Source of the DNA: Zoogloea ramigera
GTDB taxonomy: Bacteria; Pseudomonadota; Gammaproteobacteria; Burkholderiales; Rhodocyclaceae
NCBI RefSeq assembly: GCF_006539865.1
Contig: NZ_BJNV01000012.1
Span: forward strand, 41,017-105,016
Length of the DNA stretch: 64,000 bases
Direction of reading: 5' to 3'
Shown here: one piece after another, positions 42,424 through 52,756 of the stretch
Layout of the letters: each line of letters starts with the position of its first letter
Numbering within the stretch: the first letter of the stretch is position 1
Notes under the pieces: model-generated
Database searches by the model: none
What the model was told of the DNA's origin: nothing
What the model saw: only the letters and a program-made list of their open reading frames with translations
Position numbers and translations under genes: made by a program

Positions 42424-42806
42424 AGCTTGGCTCCAATGGTGACGGTGAGAATCAGGCTGACGATCAGCACGATGCGGCTGCTGCTACGCGCAGCTTCCTT
42501 TTCGATGCCTACATGCATGTCGAGCAGCAGGAAACGGATACCGGCACAGAAATGGTGCAGGTAGGCCCACAAAAGACCCAGAAGGAGAAGCTTGACAAAA
42601 ATATTGCCAATGACGGCCTTGTAGGCCGCGTAGGATTCGGGCGAACCGACGCTGTTGCCGAACAGGGAAAGAAGCACCGGCAGCATCAGGAACAAGCCAG
42701 CGCCGCTTACACGATGCAGAATCGAGACGATCCCCGGCAAGGGGAGCCTGATCTGGTTCAGCGCCAGATGCTTCGGGCGCTGTTTCTTCAAAATCACCTC
42801 TGTCAT
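42417..42806 (-). CDS. sdhC: Succinate dehydrogenase cytochrome b556 subunit
   Basis: 129 residues from the ATG at 42806, which has a GAGGGAAA ribosome site; a longer frame upstream lacks one. Three membrane helices: GLFLMLPVLLSLFG, NIFVKLLLLGLLWAYLHHF, RIVLIVSLILTVTIGA. The family signature SILHRVSGAGLF (quinone site Ser and Arg) and the haem-ligand His in LHHFCAGIRFLLLD are present. It is the first gene of the sdhCDAB-sdhE operon. Confidence 0.95.
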   Translation of the reverse strand: MTEVILKKQRPKHLALNQIRLPLPGIVSILHRVSGAGLFLMLPVLLSLFGNSVGSPESYAAYKAVIGNIFVKLLLLGLLWAYLHHFCAGIRFLLLDMHVGIEKEAARSSSRIVLIVSLILTVTIGAKLW

Positions 42807-42892
42807 AGATTTTCCCTCAAAGCAAAAGCGACCTCGAAAGCCGCTTGTTTCCCACACAAACAAAATTGTAAGTATATACCCTTACCAACAAC

Positions 42893-42914
42893 TGACGGGT
42901 CGGGCTACCCGTCA
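42893..42914 (-). terminator. Hairpin after the GntR/UTRA gene
   Basis: TGACGGGT and ACCCGTCA around a 6-nt loop, 15 bp past the regulator stop. On the minus strand it is followed by GTTGTTGG, moderately T-rich. It separates the regulator from the sdh promoter. Confidence 0.6.
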
Positions 42915-42928
42915 ACCAAGACAACACA

Positions 42929-43657
42929 TCAATTCAATTCGTTCAGATAATAATGTTCAGCGGTTGAATAAAGGCCGCGGCGCCATTCAACCGGACGATC
43001 TCCATACGTATAAGTGACCCGCTCAACCGACAACAAGGGCACCCCTTCCGCAACACCCAGGGTTTCACTGGTCATGCGGTCGGCAGCGACGGCCCGTATC
43101 CGCTCCTCCGCGCGAATCATGCGGACACCGAAGCGGGATTCGAACAAGCTGTAAAGAGACCCATGCGCACCCTGCAGCACTTCCATGGTCAAGCCCTGGA
43201 ATATTTCGCCGGGCAGATAGATTTCATCAACGACAACGGGCTTGCCGGAGAAGCGCAGAAGCCGGCGGAGGATGGTGACGGGTGCCCCGAGCTCGATGCC
43301 GAGCATGCGCGCGGCCTCGTTGCCAGCCTTGGCCTTCCAGCAATCCAGAGGAACGCTCTGGGGATGTGCGAGATCGCCGTCGATGGGGACAAGCCGCAGA
43401 AACCGGAAAAGCGCACGGGGATCGTTATGGGACGCAACGTAGGTACCCTTTCCCTGCTTGCGAACAAGAAGGTTGTCCGCCGCCATCTCGTCGATGGCCT
43501 TCCGCACGGTGCCTTGACTTACACTGAAACGCAGTGCAAGTTCCTGTTCGCTCGGGATCGCCTGACCAGGACGCCACTCGCCCGACTCCAAGGCGTTGAG
43601 CATCAGGTTCTTGATCTGACGGTAGAGCGGGCTGAAGGTGGGCGAGTCCGGTCGCAT
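42929..43657 (-). CDS. GntR-family (UTRA/HutC subfamily) transcriptional regulator
   Basis: 242 residues from the ATG at 43657; a GTG 18 bp upstream is an alternative. The winged helix is clear: PLYRQIKNLMLNALESGEWR, then PSEQELALRFSVSQGTVRKA. The C-terminal UTRA domain binds a small effector (ILRRLLRFSGKPVVVDEIYL, then SVERVTYTYGDRPVEWRRG). It lies between sdhC and the divergent mdh and is thus placed to regulate both. The perfect palindrome at 43702-43723, about 45 bp upstream of its own start, is the likely operator. The effector is unknown; a TCA intermediate is plausible. Confidence 0.9.
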   Translation of the reverse strand: MRPDSPTFSPLYRQIKNLMLNALESGEWRPGQAIPSEQELALRFSVSQGTVRKAIDEMAADNLLVRKQGKGTYVASHNDPRALFRFLRLVPIDGDLAHPQSVPLDCWKAKAGNEAARMLGIELGAPVTILRRLLRFSGKPVVVDEIYLPGEIFQGLTMEVLQGAHGSLYSLFESRFGVRMIRAEERIRAVAADRMTSETLGVAEGVPLLSVERVTYTYGDRPVEWRRGLYSTAEHYYLNELN

Positions 43658-43701
43658 TCGTGTATTGAAGCACACTTTTGGTTGACAGTCTATTGATTGA
43701 G

Positions 43702-43723
43702 TTATGTCTTATATAAGACATAA
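43702..43723. promoter_or_regulatory. Perfect 22-bp palindrome, likely operator of the GntR/UTRA regulator
   Basis: The left arm is TTATGTCTTAT and the right arm its exact reverse complement. It lies in the region between the regulator and mdh, ending 9 bp before the mdh -35 element. Confidence 0.75.
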
Positions 43724-43732
43724 GACATGGAA

Positions 43733-43761
43733 TTGACACTCCGACCAAATGCTCATACGAT
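43733..43761 (+). promoter_or_regulatory. Sigma-70 promoter of mdh
   Basis: TTGACA (43733-43738), 17-bp spacer, TACGAT (43756-43761). Predicted start near 43768 leaves a leader of about 124 nt before mdh. The palindrome lies just upstream. Confidence 0.7.
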
Positions 43762-43891
43762 TCATACGTCGACGCGTTGAGTATCAAGATTGCACCAGCA
43801 TCGCCTTAGCTTCGCGGCGTCTTCCGAGCAAAGCCGGCGCGAGTCGGAACCACCAAGTCGTTAACACTTCTTAGTAGAGGGAGTTTCAACA

Positions 43892-44884
43892 ATGGCAAAA
43901 GCCCCCGTTCGTGTAGCAGTCACCGGCGCCGCCGGCCAGATCGGTTATAGCCTCCTGTTCCGCATCGCCAGCGGCGAAATGCTTGGCAAGGATCAGCCCG
44001 TCATCCTCCAGCTGCTCGACCTGCCGCAGGCCCAGAAGGCCGTCAAGGGCGTCATGATGGAACTCGAGGACTGCGCGTTCCCGCTGCTCGCCGGCATGAT
44101 CGCCACCGACGATCCGAACGTCGCCTTCAAGGACGCCCAGGTCTGCCTGCTGGTTGGCGCCCGCCCCCGCGGCCCCGGCATGGAGCGCAAGGACCTGCTG
44201 ACCGAGAACGCCAAGATCTTCACCGTCCAGGGCGCGGCCATCGGCCAGTACGCCGATCCGGACGTCAAGGTGCTGGTTGTCGGCAACCCCTGCAACACCA
44301 ACGCTTACATCGCCAAGGAAATCGCCGTCAAGTACGGCCGCGTCAATGCCAAGAACTTCACCGGCATGCTGCGCCTTGACCACAACCGCGCCCTCTCCCA
44401 GCTCGCTGGCAAGACCGGCCGTGATGTCTCCAGCCTGAAGAGCCTGGTCGTCTGGGGCAACCACTCCCCCACGATGTACGCCGACTACCGCGCCGTCACC
44501 TCCAACGGCGACAACGTCAAGGCACTCATCAACGACGAAGCCTGGAACCGCGAAGTCTTCCTGCCGACCGTCGGCAAGCGTGGCGCTGCGATCATCGAAG
44601 CTCGTGGCCTGTCCTCCGCCGCCTCCGCTGCCAACGCCGCCATCGACCACATCCGTGACTGGGTGCTGGGCTCCAACGGCGAATGGGTCACCATGGGCAT
44701 CCCGTCCGATGGCTCCTACGGCATCCCCGAAGGCATCATCTACGGCTTCCCGGTGACCACCGAAGGCGGTGAGTACAAGATCGTCCAGGGCCTGGAAATC
44801 GACGAGTTCTCCCGCGAGCGCATGACCCACACGCTCAACGAGCTGCTCGAAGAGCGTGACGGCGTGAAGGATCTGCTGGGCTGA
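43892..44884 (+). CDS. mdh: Malate dehydrogenase
   Basis: 330 residues, the longer type common in betaproteobacteria. NAD-binding [19 protein letters not shown] (10-28), substrate-binding Arg in [15 protein letters not shown], a [10 protein letters not shown] motif, and the catalytic His in [13 protein letters not shown]. It oxidises malate to oxaloacetate. It is divergent from the GntR regulator and ends in a strong terminator, so it is probably a single-gene transcript. RBS AGAGGGAG is upstream. Confidence 0.97.
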   Translation: MAKAPVRVAVTGAAGQIGYSLLFRIASGEMLGKDQPVILQLLDLPQAQKAVKGVMMELEDCAFPLLAGMIATDDPNVAFKDAQVCLLVGARPRGPGMERKDLLTENAKIFTVQGAAIGQYADPDVKVLVVGNPCNTNAYIAKEIAVKYGRVNAKNFTGMLRLDHNRALSQLAGKTGRDVSSLKSLVVWGNHSPTMYADYRAVTSNGDNVKALINDEAWNREVFLPTVGKRGAAIIEARGLSSAASAANAAIDHIRDWVLGSNGEWVTMGIPSDGSYGIPEGIIYGFPVTTEGGEYKIVQGLEIDEFSRERMTHTLNELLEERDGVKDLLG

Positions 44885-44914
44885 TCGCTCGGTAAGCTTC
44901 ATGCATCACCAGAG

Positions 44915-44949
44915 ACGCGAGGGCTTGAACGCCCTCGCGTTTTGTTTTT
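44915..44949 (+). terminator. Intrinsic terminator of mdh
   Basis: ACGCGAGGGC, 6-nt loop, GCCCTCGCGT, then TTTGTTTTT. Stem of 10 bp. Confidence 0.93.
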
Positions 44950-45002
44950 AAAGCGCGCTTTTTTGCTAATCTCCGCGAGCCGACAAGACGAGAGCACCCA
45001 CC

Positions 45003-45992
45003 ATGGCCGAGCACGCCCACCCCGATCAAGTGTTGTTCCAGGGCGAGAAGCCCTTCCCCATCCTGCCCGCCGTAGATCACTACGCCGGCAGCGAGAAGCT
45101 GATGAAGAAGGCCCTGGCCGTCCAGCACGAGCTCGGCGCAGTCTTCGACATCACCTGCGACTGCGAAGATGGCGCCCATGCCGGCGCAGAGGCGGACCAC
45201 GCCCGGATGGCTGCCGGCGTAATCATGTCAGAGGACAACCGCTTCGGCCGGGTCGGTGCGCGAATCCACGACATTACCCACCCCCACTGGGAGCAGGACG
45301 TGGACATCCTGGTTGGCCTGGCCGGCAGCCGGCTCGCCTTCCTGACCATACCCAAGGTGCGCTGTGCCGCCGATGCCGCCCGGCAGATCGAGAGCATCCG
45401 GAGCGCCGAGGAGCGTCACGGCATCGAGCGGGCGATCCCGGTTCATGTGCTCATCGAGACCCACGGCGCGCTTCGCGAAGCCTGGGAGATCGCCGCCCTC
45501 GACCGGGTCGAGTCCCTCGATTTCGGCCTGATGGATTTCGTCAGCGGCCACCACGGCGCCATCCCCGGATCGGCAATGCGGAGCCCGGGGCAGTTCGAGC
45601 ATCCGCTGGTCGCCCGCGCCAAATGCGACATCTCGGCCGCCGCGCTGGCCAACGGCGTGGTGCCGTCCCACAACGTCACCACCGAGCTCAAGGACATCGA
45701 CTACATCCGCCGCGACGCCGAGCGCGCCCGCAAGGAGTTCGGCTATCTACGGATGTGGAGCATCCACCCCAACCAGATCGTGCCGATCATCGAAGCGATG
45801 CGCCCGGACTTCACCGAGGTCGAAGAGGCGGCAGAGATCCTCATCGCCGCCCAGGACAAGCACTGGGGCCCGATCCAGCATGCCGGCAAGCTCCATGACC
45901 GCGCCTCCTACCGCTACTACTGGGAGCTCCTGAAGCGGGCCCGCTCAACGGGGATGAAAATCCCCGACGAAGCATCGAGACGCTATTTCTAA
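45003..45992 (+). CDS. HpcH/HpaI-family CoA-ester lyase (CitE/malyl-CoA-lyase-like)
   Basis: The 329-residue TIM-barrel protein belongs to the CitE-like superfamily that cleaves or forms malyl-CoA-type esters. Visible: FDITCDCEDGAHAGAEADHA (Mg-binding acidic loop), RIHDITHPHWEQDVDILVG, PKVRCAADAARQIESI, VLIETHGALREAWEIA, and GLMDFVSGHHGAIPGSAM with the second metal region. KMWSIHPNQ-like RMWSIHPNQIVPIIEAM near the C-terminus is typical. It follows mdh but has its own start region after the mdh terminator. The exact substrate cannot be told. Confidence 0.85.
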   Translation: MAEHAHPDQVLFQGEKPFPILPAVDHYAGSEKLMKKALAVQHELGAVFDITCDCEDGAHAGAEADHARMAAGVIMSEDNRFGRVGARIHDITHPHWEQDVDILVGLAGSRLAFLTIPKVRCAADAARQIESIRSAEERHGIERAIPVHVLIETHGALREAWEIAALDRVESLDFGLMDFVSGHHGAIPGSAMRSPGQFEHPLVARAKCDISAAALANGVVPSHNVTTELKDIDYIRRDAERARKEFGYLRMWSIHPNQIVPIIEAMRPDFTEVEEAAEILIAAQDKHWGPIQHAGKLHDRASYRYYWELLKRARSTGMKIPDEASRRYF

Positions 45993-46005
45993 ATCCAACA
46001 ACAAA

Positions 46006-46034
46006 TAAAAAACCGGCCTCTCAGCCGGTTTTTT
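46006..46034. terminator. Bidirectional terminator
   Basis: AACCGGC, 6-nt loop, GCCGGTT, with an A-run on the left and T-run on the right. It serves the CoA-ester lyase gene (plus) and the convergent flavoprotein gene (minus). Confidence 0.92.
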
Positions 46035-46054
46035 GTTTCGAACAACACCTCAAC

Positions 46055-47299
46055 TTAGTCAGGCAGCGCGATCTTGTTGTCGGTGCTGAACTGGTAATCC
46101 TTGAAAATGTGCTCTGCCGACAGGATTTCGTAATTGCCGTCCTCGAGCTTGCGAGACGTGTCTTTGAGCCGGTAGGTGTAGTGCCCGCAGGTCCAGCAGT
46201 CAAAATTGCGCATGTGGGTGCACAGGCAGGTCTTGTCCATCACCGAGACACGCCGCGCGCCCGGGTGGGCGGCAACTTCGCGGTTGTAGGCCTGGACGTA
46301 GGCGCAGCTGCCATTGGCGTCGAGCAGATAGCCGTAGGCCTCGCAATTGGGGCGGATGCCCGAGCCGATCGCCGGGCTGCTGGTCAGCATCCGCATCGGG
46401 TAGCCGGTGGGCGAAATCTGATTGACGACGATCTTGTCTTCGCTGGCCTTGAAGTATTCCTGCTGAACCTTTTCGGGCAGGCCGCATTCGCGCGCCACCG
46501 TGAAGCGGGTCGCCACCTGCACCGCCGCCGCACCGTTCTCGAGGAAGGACACCGCATCGCTGCCGGTGAAGATCCCGCCGGCAGGAATCAGCGGGATATC
46601 CAGCTTCTCGGCCACCAGCCAGGCATGGATCTCAGCGACGATAGTGGCCAGATCGTACTGGGCCCAATCCATGCCGAAACCCAGGTGCCCGCCCGCCAGC
46701 GGCCCTTCGACGACGACGTAGTCGGGCAGCCGGTTGGTACGTGCGCTCTTGCGCAGGAACAGTTGCAGCGCCCGCAACGAGGAGACGATGATCCCGAGCT
46801 TCGCATCGCGGAAGCGCGGGTGATCCTCGATCAGCGCAAACGAGCCCAGATGCAGGCCCGCCGCCAGCGTGATGCCATCAACGCCCGCATCGAGCGCCGT
46901 CGCCAGGCGCACACGCAGGGTTTCCCGCGGTGCGTTCATGGTGAGCTTCTCCATGCAGTTGACAAAGATCATGCCCGGGCCACGCTTGGCCTCCATGGTC
47001 TTGCCCACATGCAGGCGGGTCGCCTCTGCCAGCTGCCCCAAGTCGAACTGTACGGCCGACTTGTCGGGGTTCTCCACGTTGTACTTGTAGAGTTTCAGCT
47101 TCTCTTTGACGAACTTGGTATTGAAACGACGATCGGCAACCGTCTTCACCATCGCATCCGAGATGTGACCGATTCCGCCGAGCCGTGCCGCCTCGAGAGC
47201 CAGATCTGCAGTAGAGATATCGACCCCCATACCGCCAATGACGATGGGCACCAACTCCTGCTTGCCGAAGCGCAGACGGAAATCATCAACTCGTTTCAT
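46055..47299 (-). CDS. Nitronate monooxygenase-like FMN flavoprotein with a C-terminal Cys cluster
   Basis: 414 residues with a GGAAGGAG ribosome site. The barrel shows VPIVIGGMGVDIST (FMN region), VDGITLAAGLHLG, VVVEGPLAGGHLGFGMDW, the phosphate-binding IPLIPAGGIFTGSDAVSFL and GAAAVQVATRFTVARECG, as in the nitronate monooxygenase / enoyl-reductase-II-like family. The last 90 residues are unusual: CLCTHMRNFDCWTCGHYTY contains four Cys and two His in a short span and may bind a metal. That tail is longer than in simple family members. A promoter (47339-47367) lies upstream. Substrate unknown. Confidence 0.82.
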   Translation of the reverse strand: MKRVDDFRLRFGKQELVPIVIGGMGVDISTADLALEAARLGGIGHISDAMVKTVADRRFNTKFVKEKLKLYKYNVENPDKSAVQFDLGQLAEATRLHVGKTMEAKRGPGMIFVNCMEKLTMNAPRETLRVRLATALDAGVDGITLAAGLHLGSFALIEDHPRFRDAKLGIIVSSLRALQLFLRKSARTNRLPDYVVVEGPLAGGHLGFGMDWAQYDLATIVAEIHAWLVAEKLDIPLIPAGGIFTGSDAVSFLENGAAAVQVATRFTVARECGLPEKVQQEYFKASEDKIVVNQISPTGYPMRMLTSSPAIGSGIRPNCEAYGYLLDANGSCAYVQAYNREVAAHPGARRVSVMDKTCLCTHMRNFDCWTCGHYTYRLKDTSRKLEDGNYEILSAEHIFKDYQFSTDNKIALPD

Positions 47300-47338
47300 G
47301 AAACTCCTTCCAGACGGACATGGGGGGCCACTCAGGCT

Positions 47339-47367
47339 ATTATCGATTTATATGTGGCTTTAACCAA
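47339..47367 (-). promoter_or_regulatory. Candidate sigma-70 promoter of the flavoprotein gene
   Basis: Minus strand: TTGGTT, 17-bp spacer, GATAAT. The -10 element is good, the -35 weak. The region to 47561 otherwise holds only the divergent start of the cyclase gene. Confidence 0.5.
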
Positions 47368-47561
47368 TCATTATCTCACTGCCGCGCAAGACCTGCCGCA
47401 CTTTAAGTCAAGGAAATTCAAATAGACGCCGCGGGCCGCCCATCCAGGCCACCCAACCGACAAGCGGCACCTCCGGAGAATCGAAAATTTGTTACCTTCC
47501 GGGCTGCGGAAGATGTCACAAACTCCGCTAGAATCACGCCTCCGAAGCCGCCCGAAACCAG

Positions 47562-48455
47562 ATGTCGGATCCAACGAAGCCCACCAATGAATGCGCTGTA
47601 CTGTTTGCCGACCTGGTCGGCAGCACTCAGCTCTATCAGCGCGTGGGCGATACATCTGCCTTCGAACTCGTCGACCGCTGCATCCGCACGATGCGGATCG
47701 CCGTCGAGACCAAACGTGGGCGCGTGGTCAAGCACACCGGCGACGGCCTGATGGCGGTCTTCCGTGACGCCGACAGCGCAGCCGACGCCACCCTCGCGAT
47801 CCACCAGACGGTCAAGGAGCTGCCCTCCGGCCCCGATCAAAAGCTCGCCGTGCGGATCGGCTTTCACTTCGGCGGCGTGGTCGCGAGTGGCACCGACGTC
47901 TTCGGTGAAACGGTCAATTTTGCGGCCCGCCTCGCCGAGCTCGCCTCTCCCGGCAAGGCCATCACCTCCGCCGAAACCGCCCGCCGCCTGGGCCCGGAAT
48001 GGCGCTCCGTGATTCACACCCTGCCGCCGCGGGTCATCCGCGGCCTGTCCAAGCCGGCCGACCTGTGCGAGGTGATGTGCGAGGCCGTTGGTGAGCTCAC
48101 CGTCGTCCAGAACGACCACTTCCTCCTCGAAACCGAGCCGGAGCTGCGGCTCTACATGGATTCGAAATCGGTGGTGCTCAACTCCACCCGGCCCAGCGCC
48201 CGCATCGGGCGTGATCCGCTGGCCGATCTGGTGGTCGGCGACACGCAATCGTCCCGCCGCCACGCCGAGATCGAGCTGCGCGGCGACAAGTTCGTGCTGA
48301 TCGACCGCAGCAGCAACGGCACTTTTGTGCAGATCGAGGGCGAGCGCGAGTTCCTGCTCTCCCGTGAGGAAGTCGTGCTGCGCGGACGCGGCCAGTTCGC
48401 CCTCGGGCGCAGCTGCGCCAACAGCCCCCAGATCGTCAGCTTCGTCTGCATCTGA
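47562..48455 (+). CDS. Class III adenylate/guanylate cyclase domain fused to an FHA domain
   Basis: 297 residues. Residues 11-145 form a class III cyclase homology domain: LFADLVGSTQLYQRVGD carries the first metal Asp, and VKHTGDGLMAVF the Lys-x-x-x-Asp region with the second Asp. Residues 190-297 form an FHA phosphothreonine-binding domain: ARIGRDPLADLVVGD, SRRHAEIELRGDKFVLIDRS and SNGTFVQ. There is no membrane segment, so it is cytoplasmic. The pairing suggests nucleotide signalling tied to a Ser/Thr kinase, but no kinase or phosphatase gene is in the window. It is divergent from the flavoprotein gene. Whether it makes cAMP or cGMP is not decided by what I can see. Confidence 0.88.
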   Translation: MSDPTKPTNECAVLFADLVGSTQLYQRVGDTSAFELVDRCIRTMRIAVETKRGRVVKHTGDGLMAVFRDADSAADATLAIHQTVKELPSGPDQKLAVRIGFHFGGVVASGTDVFGETVNFAARLAELASPGKAITSAETARRLGPEWRSVIHTLPPRVIRGLSKPADLCEVMCEAVGELTVVQNDHFLLETEPELRLYMDSKSVVLNSTRPSARIGRDPLADLVVGDTQSSRRHAEIELRGDKFVLIDRSSNGTFVQIEGEREFLLSREEVVLRGRGQFALGRSCANSPQIVSFVCI

Positions 48456-48542
48456 GCACCCCCTAGCCCTCCGCGAGGGCGAGTGAAACCTGGGGCACCG
48501 CGTCTCCCGAAAAGCCGCAGGCAAGGCCTGCAGCCCTCTCAC

Positions 48543-49493
48543 TCAACGGGTCAGCGCAGCCTCGAGCGCCTTGCCCGCCAGTTCGACCGCCTCGGCCGAT
48601 TGCCGGAAGAGTTTTCCCAGCGTGAAGAAGCCATGAACCATGCCGTCGAATTCGTGCAGGGTCACCGGCACGCCGGCAGACTCGAGGGCTGACGCGTATG
48701 CCTTGCAATCGTCGGTGAGCGGGTCGCAGCCGGCCGTGATGAGGACCGCCGGCGGCAGATCATCGAAACGCCCGGCCAGCAGCGGCGACGCCCGCCAATC
48801 CTGCCGGTCCCCGGGCTCCGGCAGGTACTTCTCGCAAAACCAGTCGAGGGTTTCGTTGTCCAGAAAGTAACCATCGCAATAGGCGAGCCGCGAGGGGCGC
48901 TGGCTGAGGATCTCGGTGCACGGGTAGATCAGCAACTGCAGGCGCGCCCGGGGGCCGAGTTCGTCGCGCAGCTGGAGTGCCGTCACCGCACTCAGGGTGC
49001 CGCCGGCGCTGTCGCCGACGAGCGCAAAGCGAGCCGGATCGATGCCGAGCAGGCCAGCGTTCTCGAGCGACCAGACGACCGCATGGTGGGCGTCATTCAC
49101 CGCCGCCGGGAACGGATGCTCCGGCGCCAGCCGGTAATCCACCGACAGCACCGCCACGCCCGAATGGTTGGCCAATTCGCGGCACAGCACGTCGTAGCTG
49201 GGGATGTTTCCCACGCACCAGCCACCGCCATGGAAGTAGAAGGCGATCGGCAGCACGTCGTCAGGCCCCGCGGAAATCGGACGATAGAGCCGCGCCATCA
49301 GCACACCACCCCCATGCACGCCGGGAATCGGCACCTCGGTCACCGACGCCACCGCGGGCGCCACGGGCCGCAAGGCAAACTGGAGTTTTTCAAAGGAGTG
49401 ACGAGCCTGATGCACATCGAGCTCATGAAAGCGCGGGGCACCAATGCGGTACACCATGTCGAGCAAGGCTTGGGCTTGAGGGTCGAGGGCCAT
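48543..49493 (-). CDS. Alpha/beta hydrolase, hormone-sensitive-lipase-type esterase
   Basis: 316 residues from the ATG at 49493 (MALDPQAQALLDMV). Oxyanion-hole motif HGGGWCVGN, nucleophile elbow VGDSAGGTLSAV with the catalytic Ser, the Asp in LITAGCDPLTDD, and the His in FDGMVHGFFTLG complete the triad. It belongs to the HSL (family IV) carboxylesterases. There is no signal peptide. It is convergent with the cyclase-FHA gene. Natural substrate unknown; short acyl esters are likely. Confidence 0.92.
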   Translation of the reverse strand: MALDPQAQALLDMVYRIGAPRFHELDVHQARHSFEKLQFALRPVAPAVASVTEVPIPGVHGGGVLMARLYRPISAGPDDVLPIAFYFHGGGWCVGNIPSYDVLCRELANHSGVAVLSVDYRLAPEHPFPAAVNDAHHAVVWSLENAGLLGIDPARFALVGDSAGGTLSAVTALQLRDELGPRARLQLLIYPCTEILSQRPSRLAYCDGYFLDNETLDWFCEKYLPEPGDRQDWRASPLLAGRFDDLPPAVLITAGCDPLTDDCKAYASALESAGVPVTLHEFDGMVHGFFTLGKLFRQSAEAVELAGKALEAALTR

Positions 49494-49715
49494 GACGGGT
49501 ATCCGGATGATCAATGAATCAGGGCTGGCAACAAGCGGCCTGCCGCAGTGCAGCATTGTAAACCACTCCAGGCCGCCGCCTCATCCGGGCGCCACCGGGA
49601 GCCAGCCGCTTGCGCACCCCAAATAAAATTAGTCTTTGCTAATATGATCGCCGAAACATCTTCGGCAACCCCATACCCGACCGCCAAACCTTCAATCCAC
49701 ACAGACAGGAGCACC

Positions 49716-50096
49716 ATGAAAACCGCCCACGATCTGGTCATGGCCGCCAAGGCCCGCACCCAGGAAGTCTCCCTCGACGATGCAGACGAAGCGATCCGCG
49801 ACGCAGACGTGCTGATCGACGTACGCGAAGCCGACGAATTCGCCGCCGGCCATCTCCCCGGTGCCGTTCATATCGCCCGCGGCCTGCTCGAGTTCAAGCT
49901 CAGCGGCGACCCGGACCTGAGCGCCCGCGACCTCAAGCTCGTTGTGTATTGCAAGACCGGCGGCCGCGCGGCCCTCGCCGCCTGTACGCTGCACGACATG
50001 GGTTATCTACACGTGAAATCGATCGCCGGCGGCTTCGACGGCTGGGCCAGCGCCGGCAAGCCGGTTGCAAAGCCGAGCCTGCCGAGCTTCGACTGA
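49716..50096 (+). CDS. Rhodanese-domain protein
   Basis: The single-domain sulfurtransferase-like protein has 126 residues from the ATG at 49716 with an ACAGGAG ribosome site. Family features are VLIDVREADEFAAGHLPGAV, the active-site loop VYCKTGGRAA with the catalytic Cys, and SIAGGFDGWASAGKPV. It would carry a persulfide on that Cys. It has no signal peptide and is monocistronic. Its sulfur donor and acceptor are unknown. Confidence 0.92.
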   Translation: MKTAHDLVMAAKARTQEVSLDDADEAIRDADVLIDVREADEFAAGHLPGAVHIARGLLEFKLSGDPDLSARDLKLVVYCKTGGRAALAACTLHDMGYLHVKSIAGGFDGWASAGKPVAKPSLPSFD

Positions 50097-50109
50097 AACC
50101 CGGAACACG

Positions 50110-50128
50110 GGGAGGCTAACGGCCTCCC
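50110..50128 (+). terminator. Possible terminator after the rhodanese gene
   Basis: GGGAGGC, 5-nt loop, GCCTCCC, with only two T after it. Position fits; strength doubtful. Confidence 0.45.
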
Positions 50129-50312
50129 TTGCTGAAGATCCGCGCGCGCAAGAACGCCACGCAGCACGAGGGCTCGCAGCGAAATCAGAAATGCAGGAAT
50201 GTGAATGCCAGAGAGCCACGCCACCCAGGCCTGACGAGGCTTCATGAGAACCAGCCATCTCTGCAAGGCAGCGCCCTAAGCCACTGCGGGAGAGACCCGG
50301 TTTTGGATATAA

Positions 50313-52586
<2,274 letters not shown>

Positions 52587-52588
52587 AT

Positions 52589-52713
52589 GGGGAATGGGCA
52601 ATAGGAGGTGGGAAGTGGGCCGGTGTCAGCCCATTTGCGCTTAGGGTCAGAATCGCGCGGATCTCGGGCAAGGGCTCGCGCCCCACTCCCTGCTTCCCAT
52701 TTCCAACTCCCCA
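52589..52713. repeat. Long imperfect inverted repeat between tgt and ribF
   Basis: A purine-rich arm (GGGGAATGGGCAATAGGAGG onward, 52589-52619) and a pyrimidine-rich arm (CCCCACTCCCTGCTTCCCAT onward, 52681-52712) are similar to each other's reverse complement over about 31 bp with a 61-bp spacer. It could form a cruciform or a long RNA stem at the tgt 3' end. Confidence 0.55.
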
Positions 52714-52756
52714 CCCACGCCACGCTATAATCCGCGCTTTTCCCCGATTCCGCCCC

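Noticed and set aside
42807..42892. A defined sdhC promoter
   Set aside because: TATACT and TACAAT candidates exist in this A+T-rich stretch, but no -35 element at proper spacing could be chosen with confidence.
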